Below are positions 15,400-24,418 of a stretch of DNA of 64,000 bases, in pieces. The stretch's first letter is position 1. Every line of letters starts with the position of its first letter. The notes under the pieces are model-generated. The model searched no databases. It was not told where the DNA came from and saw only the letters and a program-made list of their open reading frames with translations. This DNA is from Pseudomonadota bacterium (GTDB lineage: Bacteria; Desulfobacterota; SM23-61). Where the stretch lies: positions 1-64,000 of the forward strand of contig JAHJQK010000132.1 of assembly GCA_018819135.1 (NCBI GenBank), read 5' to 3'. The translations under genes were made by a program, and so were the position numbers.

Positions 15400-16455
15400 T
15401 TATCCCCGTTGGAAGCGAGGACGCTGATCGAAGACTTTCATCGTATCAAAGATGATTTTCATGGCTCTATCCATGTAGGCATCCTTCTTTACCATCTTGG
15501 GGAGCAGCTCCCAGGTCATCTTTCTCATCTGCTCGACCTCTTCTTTGGGCAGCTCCAGAATGGTGACACCTGCCTTCTTCATCTGGTCGATGGCGAGGCA
15601 GCTAAGATAGGTCGAGGATGAAGCACGTTCGAGAGCGAAGACGCGGGTGGCGGAGACCAGAACTTCCTGCAAATCACTGGTCAGTGATTTCCAGGCATCC
15701 ATGTTGATGAATATGTCTTCCATGTCATAATTGATCAGGGAGGGACCGCAGTAATACTTGGCCACTTCATGGAGTTTAGTGGCTACCATCCCATAGGGAG
15801 AGCCCCAATTGACCCCGTCAATCACCCCCGTAGAAATTCCGGTGTAAAGCTCCTCCCCGGGTAGGCGGACGATGCCGGCTCCGTTCATCTTCCATATTTC
15901 GGCGGCAATCCCGAAACTTCTGATTTTCAAGCCCTTGAAGTCCTTCAGGGAACGGATGGGCTTGCGGCACATGGTCCCCCCCCATTCATCGGAATAAATG
16001 GGGCCGAGGAAGAAGACATTCTTGGTGGCAAAAGCTTCCCGAACCAGGTTGTTCAATCCCGCTTCCCACCAGAGGTAGTCGTAGTGGTCCACGATGTCGA
16101 AGGCAAAGGGGATACCCCAGGTCCATTGGCAGAAGGGAAAGGTTCCCATCCAGTAGACTTGGGCGCCGTAACCCATTTCGACTACTCTCTTTCCCACGCC
16201 ATCGAGCAATTCGAACGTGGGCACCAAAGCTCCGGGAGGATAAGGCGTAATTTCAATACGCCCGCCGGACATCTTATTTACTTTTTTGCAGAAACGGGGC
16301 AACATTTCCTCCCATTCTTTCCAACCGGGCCCCAGGAACGATTGTAAACGAAACTTAAATTTTGGCGCCTGCGCAAAACCCTTTTTGGTCAAGCCGATGA
16401 GGCCAATTGTTGCCGCTCCTGCGACCCCTGCTTTTAACAGGTCTCTTCTCTTCAT
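15400..16455 (-). CDS. dctP: TRAP transporter solute-binding protein (DctP family)
   Basis: 351 aa with a twin-arginine-like signal peptide (MKRRDLLKAGVAGAATIGL, cleavage near GFAQA, residue 29). The DctP fold is seen in GGRIEITPYPPGALVPTFELLDGV, FLGPIYSDEWGGTM and LKIRSFGIAAEIWKMNG; the conserved Arg in KIRSFG is the usual carboxylate anchor. It captures an organic acid in the periplasm. AGGAAGGGAG precedes the ATG. Promoter and operon order suggest transcription dctP-dctQ-dctM. Confidence 0.93.
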   Translation of the reverse strand: MKRRDLLKAGVAGAATIGLIGLTKKGFAQAPKFKFRLQSFLGPGWKEWEEMLPRFCKKVNKMSGGRIEITPYPPGALVPTFELLDGVGKRVVEMGYGAQVYWMGTFPFCQWTWGIPFAFDIVDHYDYLWWEAGLNNLVREAFATKNVFFLGPIYSDEWGGTMCRKPIRSLKDFKGLKIRSFGIAAEIWKMNGAGIVRLPGEELYTGISTGVIDGVNWGSPYGMVATKLHEVAKYYCGPSLINYDMEDIFINMDAWKSLTSDLQEVLVSATRVFALERASSSTYLSCLAIDQMKKAGVTILELPKEEVEQMRKMTWELLPKMVKKDAYMDRAMKIIFDTMKVFDQRPRFQRG

Positions 16456-16541
16456 CTCCCTTCCTCCTTTTTCTTTTTTTTTCTACTACCCCTCATTTCC
16501 TCCTTTCTGATTTGATACCTGCCTTTCGCCAGTTTAAAACA

Positions 16542-16569
16542 AGAATAATCCAAGCGCTTATTTTGTCAA
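16542..16569 (-). promoter_or_regulatory. Candidate promoter of the dctPQM operon
   Basis: On the minus strand TTGACA (16569-16564), a 16-bp spacer and TATTCT (16547-16542). It lies about 87 bp upstream of the dctP ATG. A perfect -35 with a fair -10. Confidence 0.5.
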
Positions 16570-16682
16570 GTGTTTATTCTAAAGAAGTGTATTACCCTAT
16601 AAGTCTTGGATATATCCTTAGCCTACCCCTTCAATATAAAAATGATTATCAGGAATAATGAAGAGAGATTTCTGAAAAAGTC

Positions 16683-16717
16683 TTGACAGGTATTCTGTTT
16701 TGTAATAGTATAAAACA
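16683..16717 (+). promoter_or_regulatory. Promoter/operator of IS-associated gene
   Basis: TTGACA (16683-16688), 17 bp, TAGTAT (16706-16711). The -10 is within an inverted repeat CTGTTTT...AAAACAG (16695-16717), which could bind a dimeric repressor. The DUF6788 ATG begins at 16720, so the transcript would be nearly leaderless. Confidence 0.4.
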
Positions 16718-16719
16718 GT

Positions 16720-17061
16720 ATGAAGAGTTTGGAGCGAGAGAAAAGGGCATTGATGAAGGAGATTAAGCGTTGTTGCGGGCTGATGCTTCAGGGCAGTCTG
16801 GTGGCCTTGTATCGAAAGTGTGGCAAGAAGGGATGTCGGTGTGAGCTTGGGGAGAAGCATGGGCCAGCCTATTGTCTTTCTTACAAAGAAGGTGGTGTGA
16901 CCCAGATGGTTTATATACCCGCTTCCCGCTTAAAAGAAGTAAGGAAGGCGATGGAGGCTTTTTCCAGGTATTGGGAGCTTGGGGTGAGGCTATCTCGTTT
17001 AAATCTTGAACTAATGGGTTTAAGGAGGAGAGATGTTAGGGCAAAAGGACGGACAGGGTAA
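16720..17061 (+). CDS. DUF6788-type protein (transposon-associated)
   Basis: 113 aa. The core RKCGKKGCRCELGEKHGPAY has a CX4CxC pattern and is followed by YIPASRLKEVRKAMEAFSRY and a coiled-coil tail. Such proteins are found immediately upstream of IS transposase genes; function unknown. The next ORF, a transposase fragment, overlaps its end by 29 bp. Confidence 0.65.
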   Translation: MKSLEREKRALMKEIKRCCGLMLQGSLVALYRKCGKKGCRCELGEKHGPAYCLSYKEGGVTQMVYIPASRLKEVRKAMEAFSRYWELGVRLSRLNLELMGLRRRDVRAKGRTG

Positions 17062-17284
17062 TTTTTTTGATCATTTTGTTTATGGGAAGCATCTGCCTCG
17101 GGATCATGAGTTGGTTCGGATTCATGAGGAGGTAGACTTCTCCTTTGTGGAGGAGGAGACAAGGGATCTCTATGAGGAGGTGATGGGGAGGCCTTCTTGG
17201 CCTCCGGAGGTTTTTCAGAGCTCTCGTGAATTTTTCTTGACATTTCATTTTGGCTCTGTAAAATTTGGTCATAATTGGTCATAA
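17033..17284 (+). pseudogene. IS1182-like transposase, N-terminal fragment
   Basis: 83 codons beginning with an IS1182/IS5-type N-terminus: LPRDHELVRIHEEVDFSFVE (20-39), then LYEEVMGRPSWPPEVF. After EVF the sequence departs from the family and stops, so the DDE catalytic domain is gone. With the DUF6788 gene this is a decayed insertion sequence. Confidence 0.65.
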
Positions 17285-17471
17285 GAGGAGGCGAAACATT
17301 TGGGGAGAAGGTTACAAGCAGGCAACCCGGCAGAAAAAAATTGGGTTGATCGAGATAGGATGGATTCAGTAGTTACCGAAAAATACTACACTTTGAATTC
17401 TTGAATTGGCTAAAGACTATTTTGAACAAAGAACGCGAAACCCGAAACTCTTTTCCCTGAATCTTTGTTAG

Positions 17472-17504
17472 CAGCTTTTTGGGAGAAGAACCATATTTTT
17501 AGAC
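17472..17504 (+). repeat. 33-bp direct repeat, copy 1
   Basis: AGCTTTTTGGGAGAAGAACC and following bases match 18830-18862 at most positions. The two copies bracket the alcohol dehydrogenase gene. Confidence 0.65.
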
Positions 17505-17583
17505 CTTGAGGTAGCCTTTGATTAATGGCTATTTCCAAGAACCCCAATCTGGAAGTGGAAAGTAGGCTGATGGAAAAAAGACG

Positions 17584-18621
17584 ATGAAAGCACTGAGAAA
17601 ACTCCAGCGCGGCCCCGGGAACGTTGAAGTAGTAGAAATACCATCCCCTGCCCCCAAAGAGGGAGAGGTGCTCGTCGAGGTCAAATATGCGGGTATTTGC
17701 GGAACTGACATTCATATCCTCCATGACCTCTATCCCAAAGCCCGCCCTCCGGTAACCTTAGGACATGAGTTCTGTGGCGTTGTGACTCAATTGGGACCGC
17801 AGGTCACGGGATGGAGGACTGGAGACCGGGTTACTGTGGATACGGCGGCCAGTTTTTGTGGCCTTTGTCAATTTTGTAAAGCCGGGCAAACCCAGCTTTG
17901 CAACCAAAGAGTAGGGTATGGATCGAGCACGGACGGTGGCTTTGCCTCCTTAGTGACGGTCCGGGAGGGGGCTCTGCATCGTCTTCCTGACCATCTTTCC
18001 TTCCAGGAGGGAGCTATATGTGAGCCTCTCGCTTGCGCCGCCCATGCGGTCATGGAGGTAAGTTCAGTCGTGCCGGGAATATGGGTGCTGATCACGGGTC
18101 CGGGAACCATCGGTCTTTGCGCCCTCCAGGTGGCCAAGGCTATGAGGGCCAAAGTGATCATCACGGGTACCCAGCGAGACGAAGAAAGGCTGAAAGTGGC
18201 AGAGCGGCTGGGCGCCGACCATTGCCTGCAAATCAACCCGCAAGACTCGTTACCCTTCATTTCACAACTGACGGGCGGAGATGGTGCCGATATTGCCTTT
18301 GAATGTTCTGGGAACGCAAATGCCGTGAAGGATTGCCTGGCAGCCTTGCGCAAAGGGGGAGAGATGATCCAAGTTGGACTGTTCGGTCATCCCATTTTGT
18401 CTAATTATGACGATATTGTTTTGAAGGAAATCCACCTCAAGGGAACCTTTGGCCATAATCGTGGCAATTGGGTGAAAGCTATTAATTTGCTGGAAACGCG
18501 CAAGGTGAATCTGCAACTTCTGGTGAGTGGGGAATTTCCCCTAAGCCGCTGGCCGGAGGGATTTCGGCTTTTTGAAAAAGGGGCTGGCTTGAAGTATCTG
18601 CTTTATCCCATCAAGCAATAA
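17584..18621 (+). CDS. Zinc-dependent alcohol/polyol dehydrogenase (MDR family)
   Basis: 345 aa. Catalytic zinc motif GHEFCGVVTQLG (61-72), with ICGTDIH (37-43) supplying the cysteine; structural zinc cysteines in CGLCQFCKAGQTQLC (96-110). Rossmann motif GPGTIGLCALQVAK. It belongs to the sorbitol/L-threonine/butanediol dehydrogenase group and should oxidise a secondary alcohol with NAD(P). Substrate unknown. It precedes the 2-oxoacid dehydrogenase operon on the same strand by 260 bp, which may indicate supply of an acetoin- or keto-type substrate; this is inference. Confidence 0.9.
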   Translation: MKALRKLQRGPGNVEVVEIPSPAPKEGEVLVEVKYAGICGTDIHILHDLYPKARPPVTLGHEFCGVVTQLGPQVTGWRTGDRVTVDTAASFCGLCQFCKAGQTQLCNQRVGYGSSTDGGFASLVTVREGALHRLPDHLSFQEGAICEPLACAAHAVMEVSSVVPGIWVLITGPGTIGLCALQVAKAMRAKVIITGTQRDEERLKVAERLGADHCLQINPQDSLPFISQLTGGDGADIAFECSGNANAVKDCLAALRKGGEMIQVGLFGHPILSNYDDIVLKEIHLKGTFGHNRGNWVKAINLLETRKVNLQLLVSGEFPLSRWPEGFRLFEKGAGLKYLLYPIKQ

Positions 18622-18829
18622 ATATGGATCATCTCAGAGTAGTTAATAGATTAAGAGGATACGAGAGATCAAGGAGTCAAGGGTTCAAGAAAAATCCAAT
18701 AATCAAAGTGCAAACATCAAAATGAAAACCCAAACTTTAAAAATTAAAGACTATACATTTTGAATTTTTGCTTGTCATTTTGGATTTTGATTTCCCCTTG
18801 AACCCTGGAATCCTCGAATCCTTTTGGGC

Positions 18830-18862
18830 AACTTTTTGGGAGAAGAGCCAAATTTTTGGGCC
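18830..18862 (+). repeat. 33-bp direct repeat, copy 2
   Basis: AACTTTTTGGGAGAAGAGCC and following bases, matching 17472-17504. Located just upstream of the E1alpha gene. The rest of 18622-18881 is AT-rich with no gene. Confidence 0.65.
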
Positions 18863-18881
18863 ATTCTGAGGAGAAACAAAG

Positions 18882-19856
18882 ATGCAACTGAACAATGAGT
18901 TGATGATCCAGATGTATCGAACCATGCTTCTGATCCGCAGGTTCGAGGAGAAAGCGATGGAGCTGAAAGCCCGGCAAATTATTCCCGGGCTGCTCCACCT
19001 GTACATCGGGGAGGAAGCGGTGGCCACCGGGATGTGCGCTGCCCTCCGCCGGGACGATTACATATCCAGTACACACCGGGGGCATGGTCACTGCATTGCC
19101 AAAGGGGGAGACATATCCCTGATGATGGCCGAACTGTTGGGCCGGGAGAAGGGTTATTGCCGCGGCAAAGGCGGGTCCATGCATATTGCCGACATTGACC
19201 TTGGCATCCTGGGAGCCAATGGGGTCGTGGCCGCGGGTATGCCCATTTCAGGAGGGGCAGCCCTATCGATAAAGATGCGAGGGAAAGATCAGGTGGTAGC
19301 CTGCTTTTTTGGAGACGGAGGGTCAAATCAAGGGGCTTTCCATGAGAGCCTGAACATGGCCGCTCTCTGGAAGCTACCAGTCATTTATGTTTGTGAGAAC
19401 AATCAGTATGCCATCTCCGTGGCCCAGAGCCGATCTTGCTCCATTCGGGATATATATCTCCGCAAAGATGCCTATGGGATCGAAGGGTGTATGGTGGATG
19501 GCAACGATGTGCTCGCAGTTTACCAAGCGGCTAAGGAGACGGTAGACCGAGCCAGACGAGGAGAAGGCCCGACCTTAATTGAATGCAAAACTTACCGCTG
19601 GCGAGGTCATTATGAGGGAGAGGCGGACCGGACTTATACCTATCGTACTAAGCAGGAAATCGAGGGATGGATTGATCGGTGCCCCATTAAGAGATTCCAG
19701 AAAGTGCTCTTGGATCAAGGGGTGGTGAGTCAAGTGGGAATAAATCAGATTGAACAGGAAATTCAAAGCGATTTACAAAAGGCGATGGAGTTTGCCCAAA
19801 ATTGTCCATTCCCCGAGCCCCAAGATGCTTTGAAGGATCTCTATTACGAGGAGTAA
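18882..19856 (+). CDS. 2-oxoacid dehydrogenase E1 component, alpha subunit
   Basis: 324 aa of the pyruvate/acetoin dehydrogenase E1alpha family. Thiamine diphosphate motif GDGGSNQGAFHESLNMAALW (143-162) ending in CENNQYAIS; RGHGHCIAKGGD and GKGGSMHI are also canonical. With E1beta and E2 it oxidatively decarboxylates a 2-oxoacid or cleaves acetoin to acyl-CoA. GAGGAGAAACAAAG precedes the ATG. First gene of a three-gene operon; no E3 gene follows, so a shared lipoamide dehydrogenase is needed. Confidence 0.92.
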   Translation: MQLNNELMIQMYRTMLLIRRFEEKAMELKARQIIPGLLHLYIGEEAVATGMCAALRRDDYISSTHRGHGHCIAKGGDISLMMAELLGREKGYCRGKGGSMHIADIDLGILGANGVVAAGMPISGGAALSIKMRGKDQVVACFFGDGGSNQGAFHESLNMAALWKLPVIYVCENNQYAISVAQSRSCSIRDIYLRKDAYGIEGCMVDGNDVLAVYQAAKETVDRARRGEGPTLIECKTYRWRGHYEGEADRTYTYRTKQEIEGWIDRCPIKRFQKVLLDQGVVSQVGINQIEQEIQSDLQKAMEFAQNCPFPEPQDALKDLYYEE

Positions 19857-19861
19857 AAACC

Positions 19862-20839
19862 ATGCGCGAGATTTCTTTTTCAACTGCTTTAGTCGAAGCC
19901 CTCAAGGAAGAAATGCGGCGGGATGAGCGGGTCTTTGTCTTGGGGGAAGATGTGGGTCGTTTTGGCATGATCTATGTAGCCAAACCGGAACTCTGGAAGG
20001 AATTCGGAGATGAGCGGGTCAGAGATACACCTATTTCCGAAAATGCCATTATTGGATTTGCTCTAGGGGCAGCCATCACGGGAATGCGGCCAGTGGCGGA
20101 TATTATGTTCTGTGATCTTTTGACCTTAGCTATGGAACAGATCGTTAACCAAGTGGCCAAGGTTCGTTATATGTTTGGAGGGAAGATAAAAGTCCCCTTG
20201 GTGATTTGCACTTCTTTGGGCGGCCTTCGCTTGGCCGCAGCGCAGCACTCCCAACATCTGGAGGCTTGGTTCTCCCATGTTCCTGGCCTCAAAGTGGTTA
20301 TTCCCTCCACGCCTTATGATGCCAAAGGACTGCTCAAGACGGCCATCCGGGATGATAATCCGGTCATCTTCTTCGAGCACCAACAGCTAATGCCTACCAC
20401 CGGACCCGTCCCGGAAGAGGAATACCTGATCCCATTTGGAAAAGCAGATATCAAAAGAGAGGGGAAAGATATTACAGTGATCTCCTATTCGCTCATGGTC
20501 CATAAAGTCCTAAGAGCAGCGAATGAGCTGGCCCAGCAGGGGATAGAAACCGAGGTGATTGACCTTCGAACCTTAAATCCTTTGGATAAAGAGGCAATCC
20601 TAAAATCAGTAGAAAAAACTGGAAGACTTTTAATCGTACATCAAGCCTGTACCACCGGCGGTTTTGGGGCAGAGATTGCTGCCATCGTGGCCGAGAATGG
20701 GTTTGACCTGCTTACAGCCCCGATCCATCGCCTGGGAGCGCTAGATGTTCCCGTGCCTTACAGCCCTGTACTGGAGAATTTTGTCATTCCGAATGAACAA
20801 AAGATTGCCGAAAAAATTTTAAGCATCGTAAGTCAATAA
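19862..20839 (+). CDS. 2-oxoacid dehydrogenase E1 component, beta subunit
   Basis: 325 aa starting MREISFSTALVEALKEEMRR. The ATG at 19862, 3 bp after the E1alpha stop (TAA 19857-19859 region) and preceded by GAGGAG, is preferred over an in-frame Met at 19802 inside E1alpha. Transketolase-like domain with FVLGEDVGRFG, DTPISENAIIGFALGAA and a C-terminal transketolase_C region (VIDLRTLNPLDKEAI). Pairs with E1alpha as a heterotetramer. Confidence 0.93.
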   Translation: MREISFSTALVEALKEEMRRDERVFVLGEDVGRFGMIYVAKPELWKEFGDERVRDTPISENAIIGFALGAAITGMRPVADIMFCDLLTLAMEQIVNQVAKVRYMFGGKIKVPLVICTSLGGLRLAAAQHSQHLEAWFSHVPGLKVVIPSTPYDAKGLLKTAIRDDNPVIFFEHQQLMPTTGPVPEEEYLIPFGKADIKREGKDITVISYSLMVHKVLRAANELAQQGIETEVIDLRTLNPLDKEAILKSVEKTGRLLIVHQACTTGGFGAEIAAIVAENGFDLLTAPIHRLGALDVPVPYSPVLENFVIPNEQKIAEKILSIVSQ

Positions 20840-20871
20840 ACTGGATAGGTTGATCCTCAGGAGAACTTAAA

Positions 20872-22134
20872 ATGGCTGTGGAAATAATCATTCCGTCCTT
20901 AGGGGAGGTTGTTGAGGATGTAACCATTCTAAATTGGTTTAAATCCGAAGGGGACTGGGTTCAGACGGGAGAACCTCTGCTGGAAGTTGAATCAGAAAAG
21001 GTCACCACGGAAATCCAATCCCCTGCCTCGGGAATTCTGGGGAAAATCCTCTATCCGAAAGGGTCGAAGGTGGGTATTACCAAAGTGGTGGCGGTTATCG
21101 TGGCTGAAGGAGAGGCGTTGCCAGAGGAATATCGAGTAGCCCTTCCACTAGTAACCGCGCAGGCGATCCCCCTCTCTGCGGGAGCGCCGCCCGAATCGGG
21201 AAAAGAAATAGATCGCATTCGGGTAGCCTCTCTGGCGCGTAAGATTGCGGAAAAAGAAGGAATAGACCTTTCGCTGGTCAAGCCAACAGGCCCGCGGGGC
21301 ACCATTATGAAAAAAGATGTGGAAGCTTATCTGGCCTCAAGGAAGCAACAGAAAGAGGAGAAAGCGAAGGAACTGGAAATCCAAGTGAGCGAGAAGGTTA
21401 CAGAAGCTGAAATGATCCCGACCGCGCCCCGGCCTATCCGGGGCCAAAAGGTACCACTGACCACGATGCGGAAAACTATTGCCAGGCGCATGGTGAAAAG
21501 CGCCTTCAGCATTCCTCATTTGTGTCTTTTCAGTGAACTGAAGATGGAAGCACTTTTGGAAATGCGGGAAACTCTCAAAACCAGCTACGAAGAACCTTCT
21601 CAGTTCAGTATAACCATTAACGACTTTCTGATGAAGGCCGTAGCCCTTACCCTCAAAAATTTTCCCTACTTGAACGCGAGGTGGGGAGAAGAAGAAATAC
21701 AGTTATTGGAAGAAATTAACATCGGTTTAGCGGTAGCTCTGGATGAGGGCCTGATTGTTCCGGCTATCCCGGGGGTGAATCGTTTGGGTCTGGAGGAGAT
21801 CTCCCGCCAGAGGATCGACTTGGTGGAGAGGGCCAAGCAGGGGAAACTACAAAAAATCGATTTGGAGCGTGGCACTTTCACCATCACCAGTTTAGCCAAT
21901 TTTGGCATCACCCATTTTACCGCCATTATCAACCCTCCCCAAAGTGCGATTTTAAGCGTGGGGGCAACGCAGGAGAGGTTGGTGATGAAGGAAGGCAAGG
22001 TGGGAGTAAAGAAATTCGTCATTGTGGGGTTATCTATAGACCATCGAGTAGCCGACGGTGCTTATGGCGCTGCCTTCCTTGATTCCTTGAGAAAAAAGAT
22101 TGAAAACCCCCTCATTTCTTTTTTGCATCTTTAA
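20872..22134 (+). CDS. 2-oxoacid dehydrogenase E2 (dihydrolipoyl acyltransferase)
   Basis: 420 aa: N-terminal lipoyl domain with the lipoylated lysine in EVESEKVTTEIQSPASG (41-57), a linker, a peripheral-subunit-binding domain (RVASLARKIAEKEGIDLSLV, about 116-150) and the catalytic acyltransferase domain ending in IDHRVADGAYGAAFL, which holds the HxxxDG active site. It transfers the acyl group to CoA and forms the core of the complex. 32 bp after E1beta with AGGAGA at its start. No fourth (E3) gene follows. Confidence 0.94.
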   Translation: MAVEIIIPSLGEVVEDVTILNWFKSEGDWVQTGEPLLEVESEKVTTEIQSPASGILGKILYPKGSKVGITKVVAVIVAEGEALPEEYRVALPLVTAQAIPLSAGAPPESGKEIDRIRVASLARKIAEKEGIDLSLVKPTGPRGTIMKKDVEAYLASRKQQKEEKAKELEIQVSEKVTEAEMIPTAPRPIRGQKVPLTTMRKTIARRMVKSAFSIPHLCLFSELKMEALLEMRETLKTSYEEPSQFSITINDFLMKAVALTLKNFPYLNARWGEEEIQLLEEINIGLAVALDEGLIVPAIPGVNRLGLEEISRQRIDLVERAKQGKLQKIDLERGTFTITSLANFGITHFTAIINPPQSAILSVGATQERLVMKEGKVGVKKFVIVGLSIDHRVADGAYGAAFLDSLRKKIENPLISFLHL

Positions 22135-22243
22135 CTCAATGGAGGTCCAGTCCCCGCTGATCCGTAGGGCCGTAACTGCCATATCCTAAACAAAGCCCCT
22201 CCTGGCGTTATTCGGAGGTCCACCGACTTCGTCGGCGGGTTAA

Positions 22244-22609
22244 TCAAGACTTTTGAGTTAAGTATTGAGGCGGTTCCTTTTTCAGAAAGTCTTCTCGAAT
22301 CGGGGAAAAAATGTCCAGAACAATAGCGGGCTCTTCGCCCAGGATTTGCGCCTCATGGGGTTCCTGGGAAGGAATCCGGTAGAGGGCGGGGGCTTTTAGG
22401 ATCGTTTCTTTTCCCTGGATGCGCCATTTCATTTTGCCCTTAATTAGTATTCCCATCTGTTCATGCGCATGGGAGTGCTGTCCTACCACCACACCCGGAT
22501 CGATTTCGAAATAAATGCTCATGACCTGATTCAAGGTGAAGATAAAACGTCGAATCCCCGGAGCAATTAGGTCCAAAGTCATATTGCCGAGTTCTTGAAA
22601 ATATTCCAT
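22244..22609 (-). CDS. Cupin-domain protein
   Basis: 121 aa. The Met at 22609 is preferred because GGAAGGA lies 6 bp before it; the ORF itself opens at 22624. Cupin motif 1 reads GQHSHAHEQMGILIKGKMK, and motif 2 is PHEAQILGEEPAIVLDIFSP, giving two His, Glu and a late His for a metal site. A single small cupin, perhaps a carbohydrate or phenolic acid-binding isomerase or a sensor; function unknown. Confidence 0.82.
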   Translation of the reverse strand: MEYFQELGNMTLDLIAPGIRRFIFTLNQVMSIYFEIDPGVVVGQHSHAHEQMGILIKGKMKWRIQGKETILKAPALYRIPSQEPHEAQILGEEPAIVLDIFSPIREDFLKKEPPQYLTQKS

Positions 22610-22823
22610 AGCAATTCCTTCCATTTTGTGGTTTCAATATAAGGAGAAAGCTATCACTGGTTAACTTAGATGTCAAGCAACTTGGTATCCTGGCCCACCC
22701 CCAGTTTTCTATGGAGGAGCTTCCCCGTCCGGGCTGAAGGGCCTTTCCCTTTTTGCTAATGTTAAAGGATTGTAAGAATCATTAATCTTGGGTATTCTTT
22801 TAAATATCGGGGAGCGAAATTAA

Positions 22824-22930
22824 ATCTATTGTATAGGAAATTCCTTTTTGGACACGGATGTACACAGATTATCAGGATAAACTAAAAAGAAAATAATGAT
22901 CTGCGGTTATCTGCGTAAATTTGCGTCCCA
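22824..22930. repeat. Direct repeat upstream of ankyrin gene
   Basis: From CTATTGTATAGGAAATTCCT through GGACACGGATGTACACAGAT and CAGGATAAACTAAAAAGAA to CTGCGTAAATTTGCGTCC. A near copy at 24222-24358 follows the ankyrin gene. The stretch 22625-23019 otherwise holds no gene. Confidence 0.75.
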
Positions 22931-23019
22931 GTTAATTTATCATTTAGGAATAATGCACGCTCTTTATGGGCGTCCCGGGTTTTTTCATCAGGACATGGAC
23001 CCCAAGGGTAAGGGAACCA

Positions 23020-24003
23020 ATGCAGAAACCATTCACTTCTGCACTCTTCGTTCTGGAAATTTTTATTTTTGCCGGTATAGCCCTTCTGGGTGAGGCCGGG
23101 GCGTACTTCGGGCCGGCAACCGTAAAAGTGGATTTGTTACCCGTATACGCAGAAACTTCCGTAACCAGCGGCATCGTGAAGTTTCTTAAGAAGGGAGATG
23201 TTGTTGAGGTCCAGGGGGAAACGATAGCTTCAGGTGGAAAATGGTGTAGCGTAAAGGAATCCGGGCGGGCAACCATGGTGGGGTTTGTGAATTGTTACGC
23301 TCTGGAATATTCCCAAGAGCAAAGGCAGAGTTTTGATTGGCAGGAGAAAAAACCTCCTTCAGCCATCCTCAAGAGCAAGGATCCCCAACCCTCAGCCCGC
23401 CAGATCCCTGCGGAACCCCAAAAGGAAACGAAGGATTTCCCCCAATTTGGGGTTTTTTTACTGGCGCTTTGGAACGAAGATATTGCCCGGGTTAAGGATT
23501 TACTGGAGAAGGGGATCGATCCGAATGCTCAAACCACTTATGGAACGAGGCCTTTATTGATTGCTGCCAAAAAGGGGAACCAAGGGTTAATAAAAATTTT
23601 GCTTGAAAACGGCGCGCAGGTTGATGGGAGAGACAAAAATGGATTGACAGCTTTAATGACGGCAGCGTCGGCGGGGCTGGTTCAAAACGTGCGATTTTTG
23701 ATTGCTGCCGGTGCGGATATTAATGCCAGAGACAACAAGGGATTCACCCCGTTAATGTGGGCGACCGTCCAGGGATACCCCCATGTCGTTGAAATCTTGC
23801 TGGGGAATGGTGCCGATGTGAATACAAAGATAACAGGAGGCCTTACCGCTCAGCTTTTGTCGCAAAGAATCATCGCCGACCAGAAAAGATCGCTCGCCAA
23901 TGCTGAAAAGTCCAATGACCAAGTGAATATTTCCAGGCTGCGGAGAAACCTTGCCCGGCATGAACAAGTGCTCCGATTACTTGAAAGCACTGGTGGAAAA
24001 TAA
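23020..24003 (+). CDS. Exported ankyrin-repeat protein with SH3-like domain
   Basis: 327 aa from Met at 23020 (MQKPFTSALFVLEIFIFAGIA is a signal peptide; an upstream Met at 22966 would bury it; AAGGG precedes). Residues 35-95 look like a bacterial SH3 domain (VDLLPVYAETS...FLKKGDVVEVQGE...WCSVK). After a Pro/Lys-rich linker come three ankyrin repeats (about 165-270: GTRPLLIAAKKGNQGLIKIL, GLTALMTAASAGLVQNVRFL, GFTPLMWATVQGYPHVVEIL). Probably a periplasmic or surface binding protein. Flanked by long direct repeats. Confidence 0.82.
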   Translation: MQKPFTSALFVLEIFIFAGIALLGEAGAYFGPATVKVDLLPVYAETSVTSGIVKFLKKGDVVEVQGETIASGGKWCSVKESGRATMVGFVNCYALEYSQEQRQSFDWQEKKPPSAILKSKDPQPSARQIPAEPQKETKDFPQFGVFLLALWNEDIARVKDLLEKGIDPNAQTTYGTRPLLIAAKKGNQGLIKILLENGAQVDGRDKNGLTALMTAASAGLVQNVRFLIAAGADINARDNKGFTPLMWATVQGYPHVVEILLGNGADVNTKITGGLTAQLLSQRIIADQKRSLANAEKSNDQVNISRLRRNLARHEQVLRLLESTGGK

Positions 24004-24051
24004 CCCCCTGGCCTCTTGACTCGGAACCCGGGAGTTTGAAATTCTATTAAA

Positions 24052-24224
24052 CTAATACCGACGTAATAAATCCTTTGACCTTGGCCCCCTTCCCGTTCGG
24101 CTGCCTTCGGCTATGAGCTCAGGCCGAATGGAGCTCACGACGAAGCCCTCTCCCCCGCTGGGGGAGAGGGATGGGATGAGGGGGAGTCGAATGGTGGTAA
24201 AGAAAATTAATGCGTTGGTATTAG
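24052..24224. mobile_element. 173-bp MITE-like element
   Basis: Ends CTAATACCGACGTAATAA and TTAATGCGTTGGTATTAG are imperfect inverted repeats (13 of 18 match). The interior holds C-run/G-run hairpins (CTCTCCCCC GCT GGGGGAGAG) and TCGGCTGCCTTCGGCTATGA. No ORF. It is inserted at the edge of the direct repeat after the ankyrin gene. Confidence 0.5.
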
Positions 24225-24358
24225 ATTGTATGGGAATTTCCTTTTTGGACACGGATTCACCCTGTTAGATGTTTACTATCGAAAAGGGTAAACCCAGATT
24301 ATCAGGATAAACTAAAAAGAAAATAATGATCTGCGGTTATCAGCGTAAATCTGCGTCC
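24222..24358. repeat. Direct repeat downstream of ankyrin gene
   Basis: Near copy of 22824-22930 but with about 30 extra bases (ACCCTGTTAGATGTTTACTA and neighbours) between GGACACGGATTC and CAGATTATCAGGATAAAC. The gap up to the next gene at 24419 is AT-rich. Confidence 0.75.
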
Positions 24359-24418
24359 TATTAAATTAAATCTTTTATGAAAAAAAGAGAATGAAATATA
24401 AAAAAGGGGGTTGTTGAA

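Noticed and set aside
22200-22240. Hairpin CCACCGACTTCGTCGGCGGG as a terminator after the E2 gene
   Set aside because: The stem has a mismatch and no T-run follows on the plus strand, so it is not a convincing intrinsic terminator.
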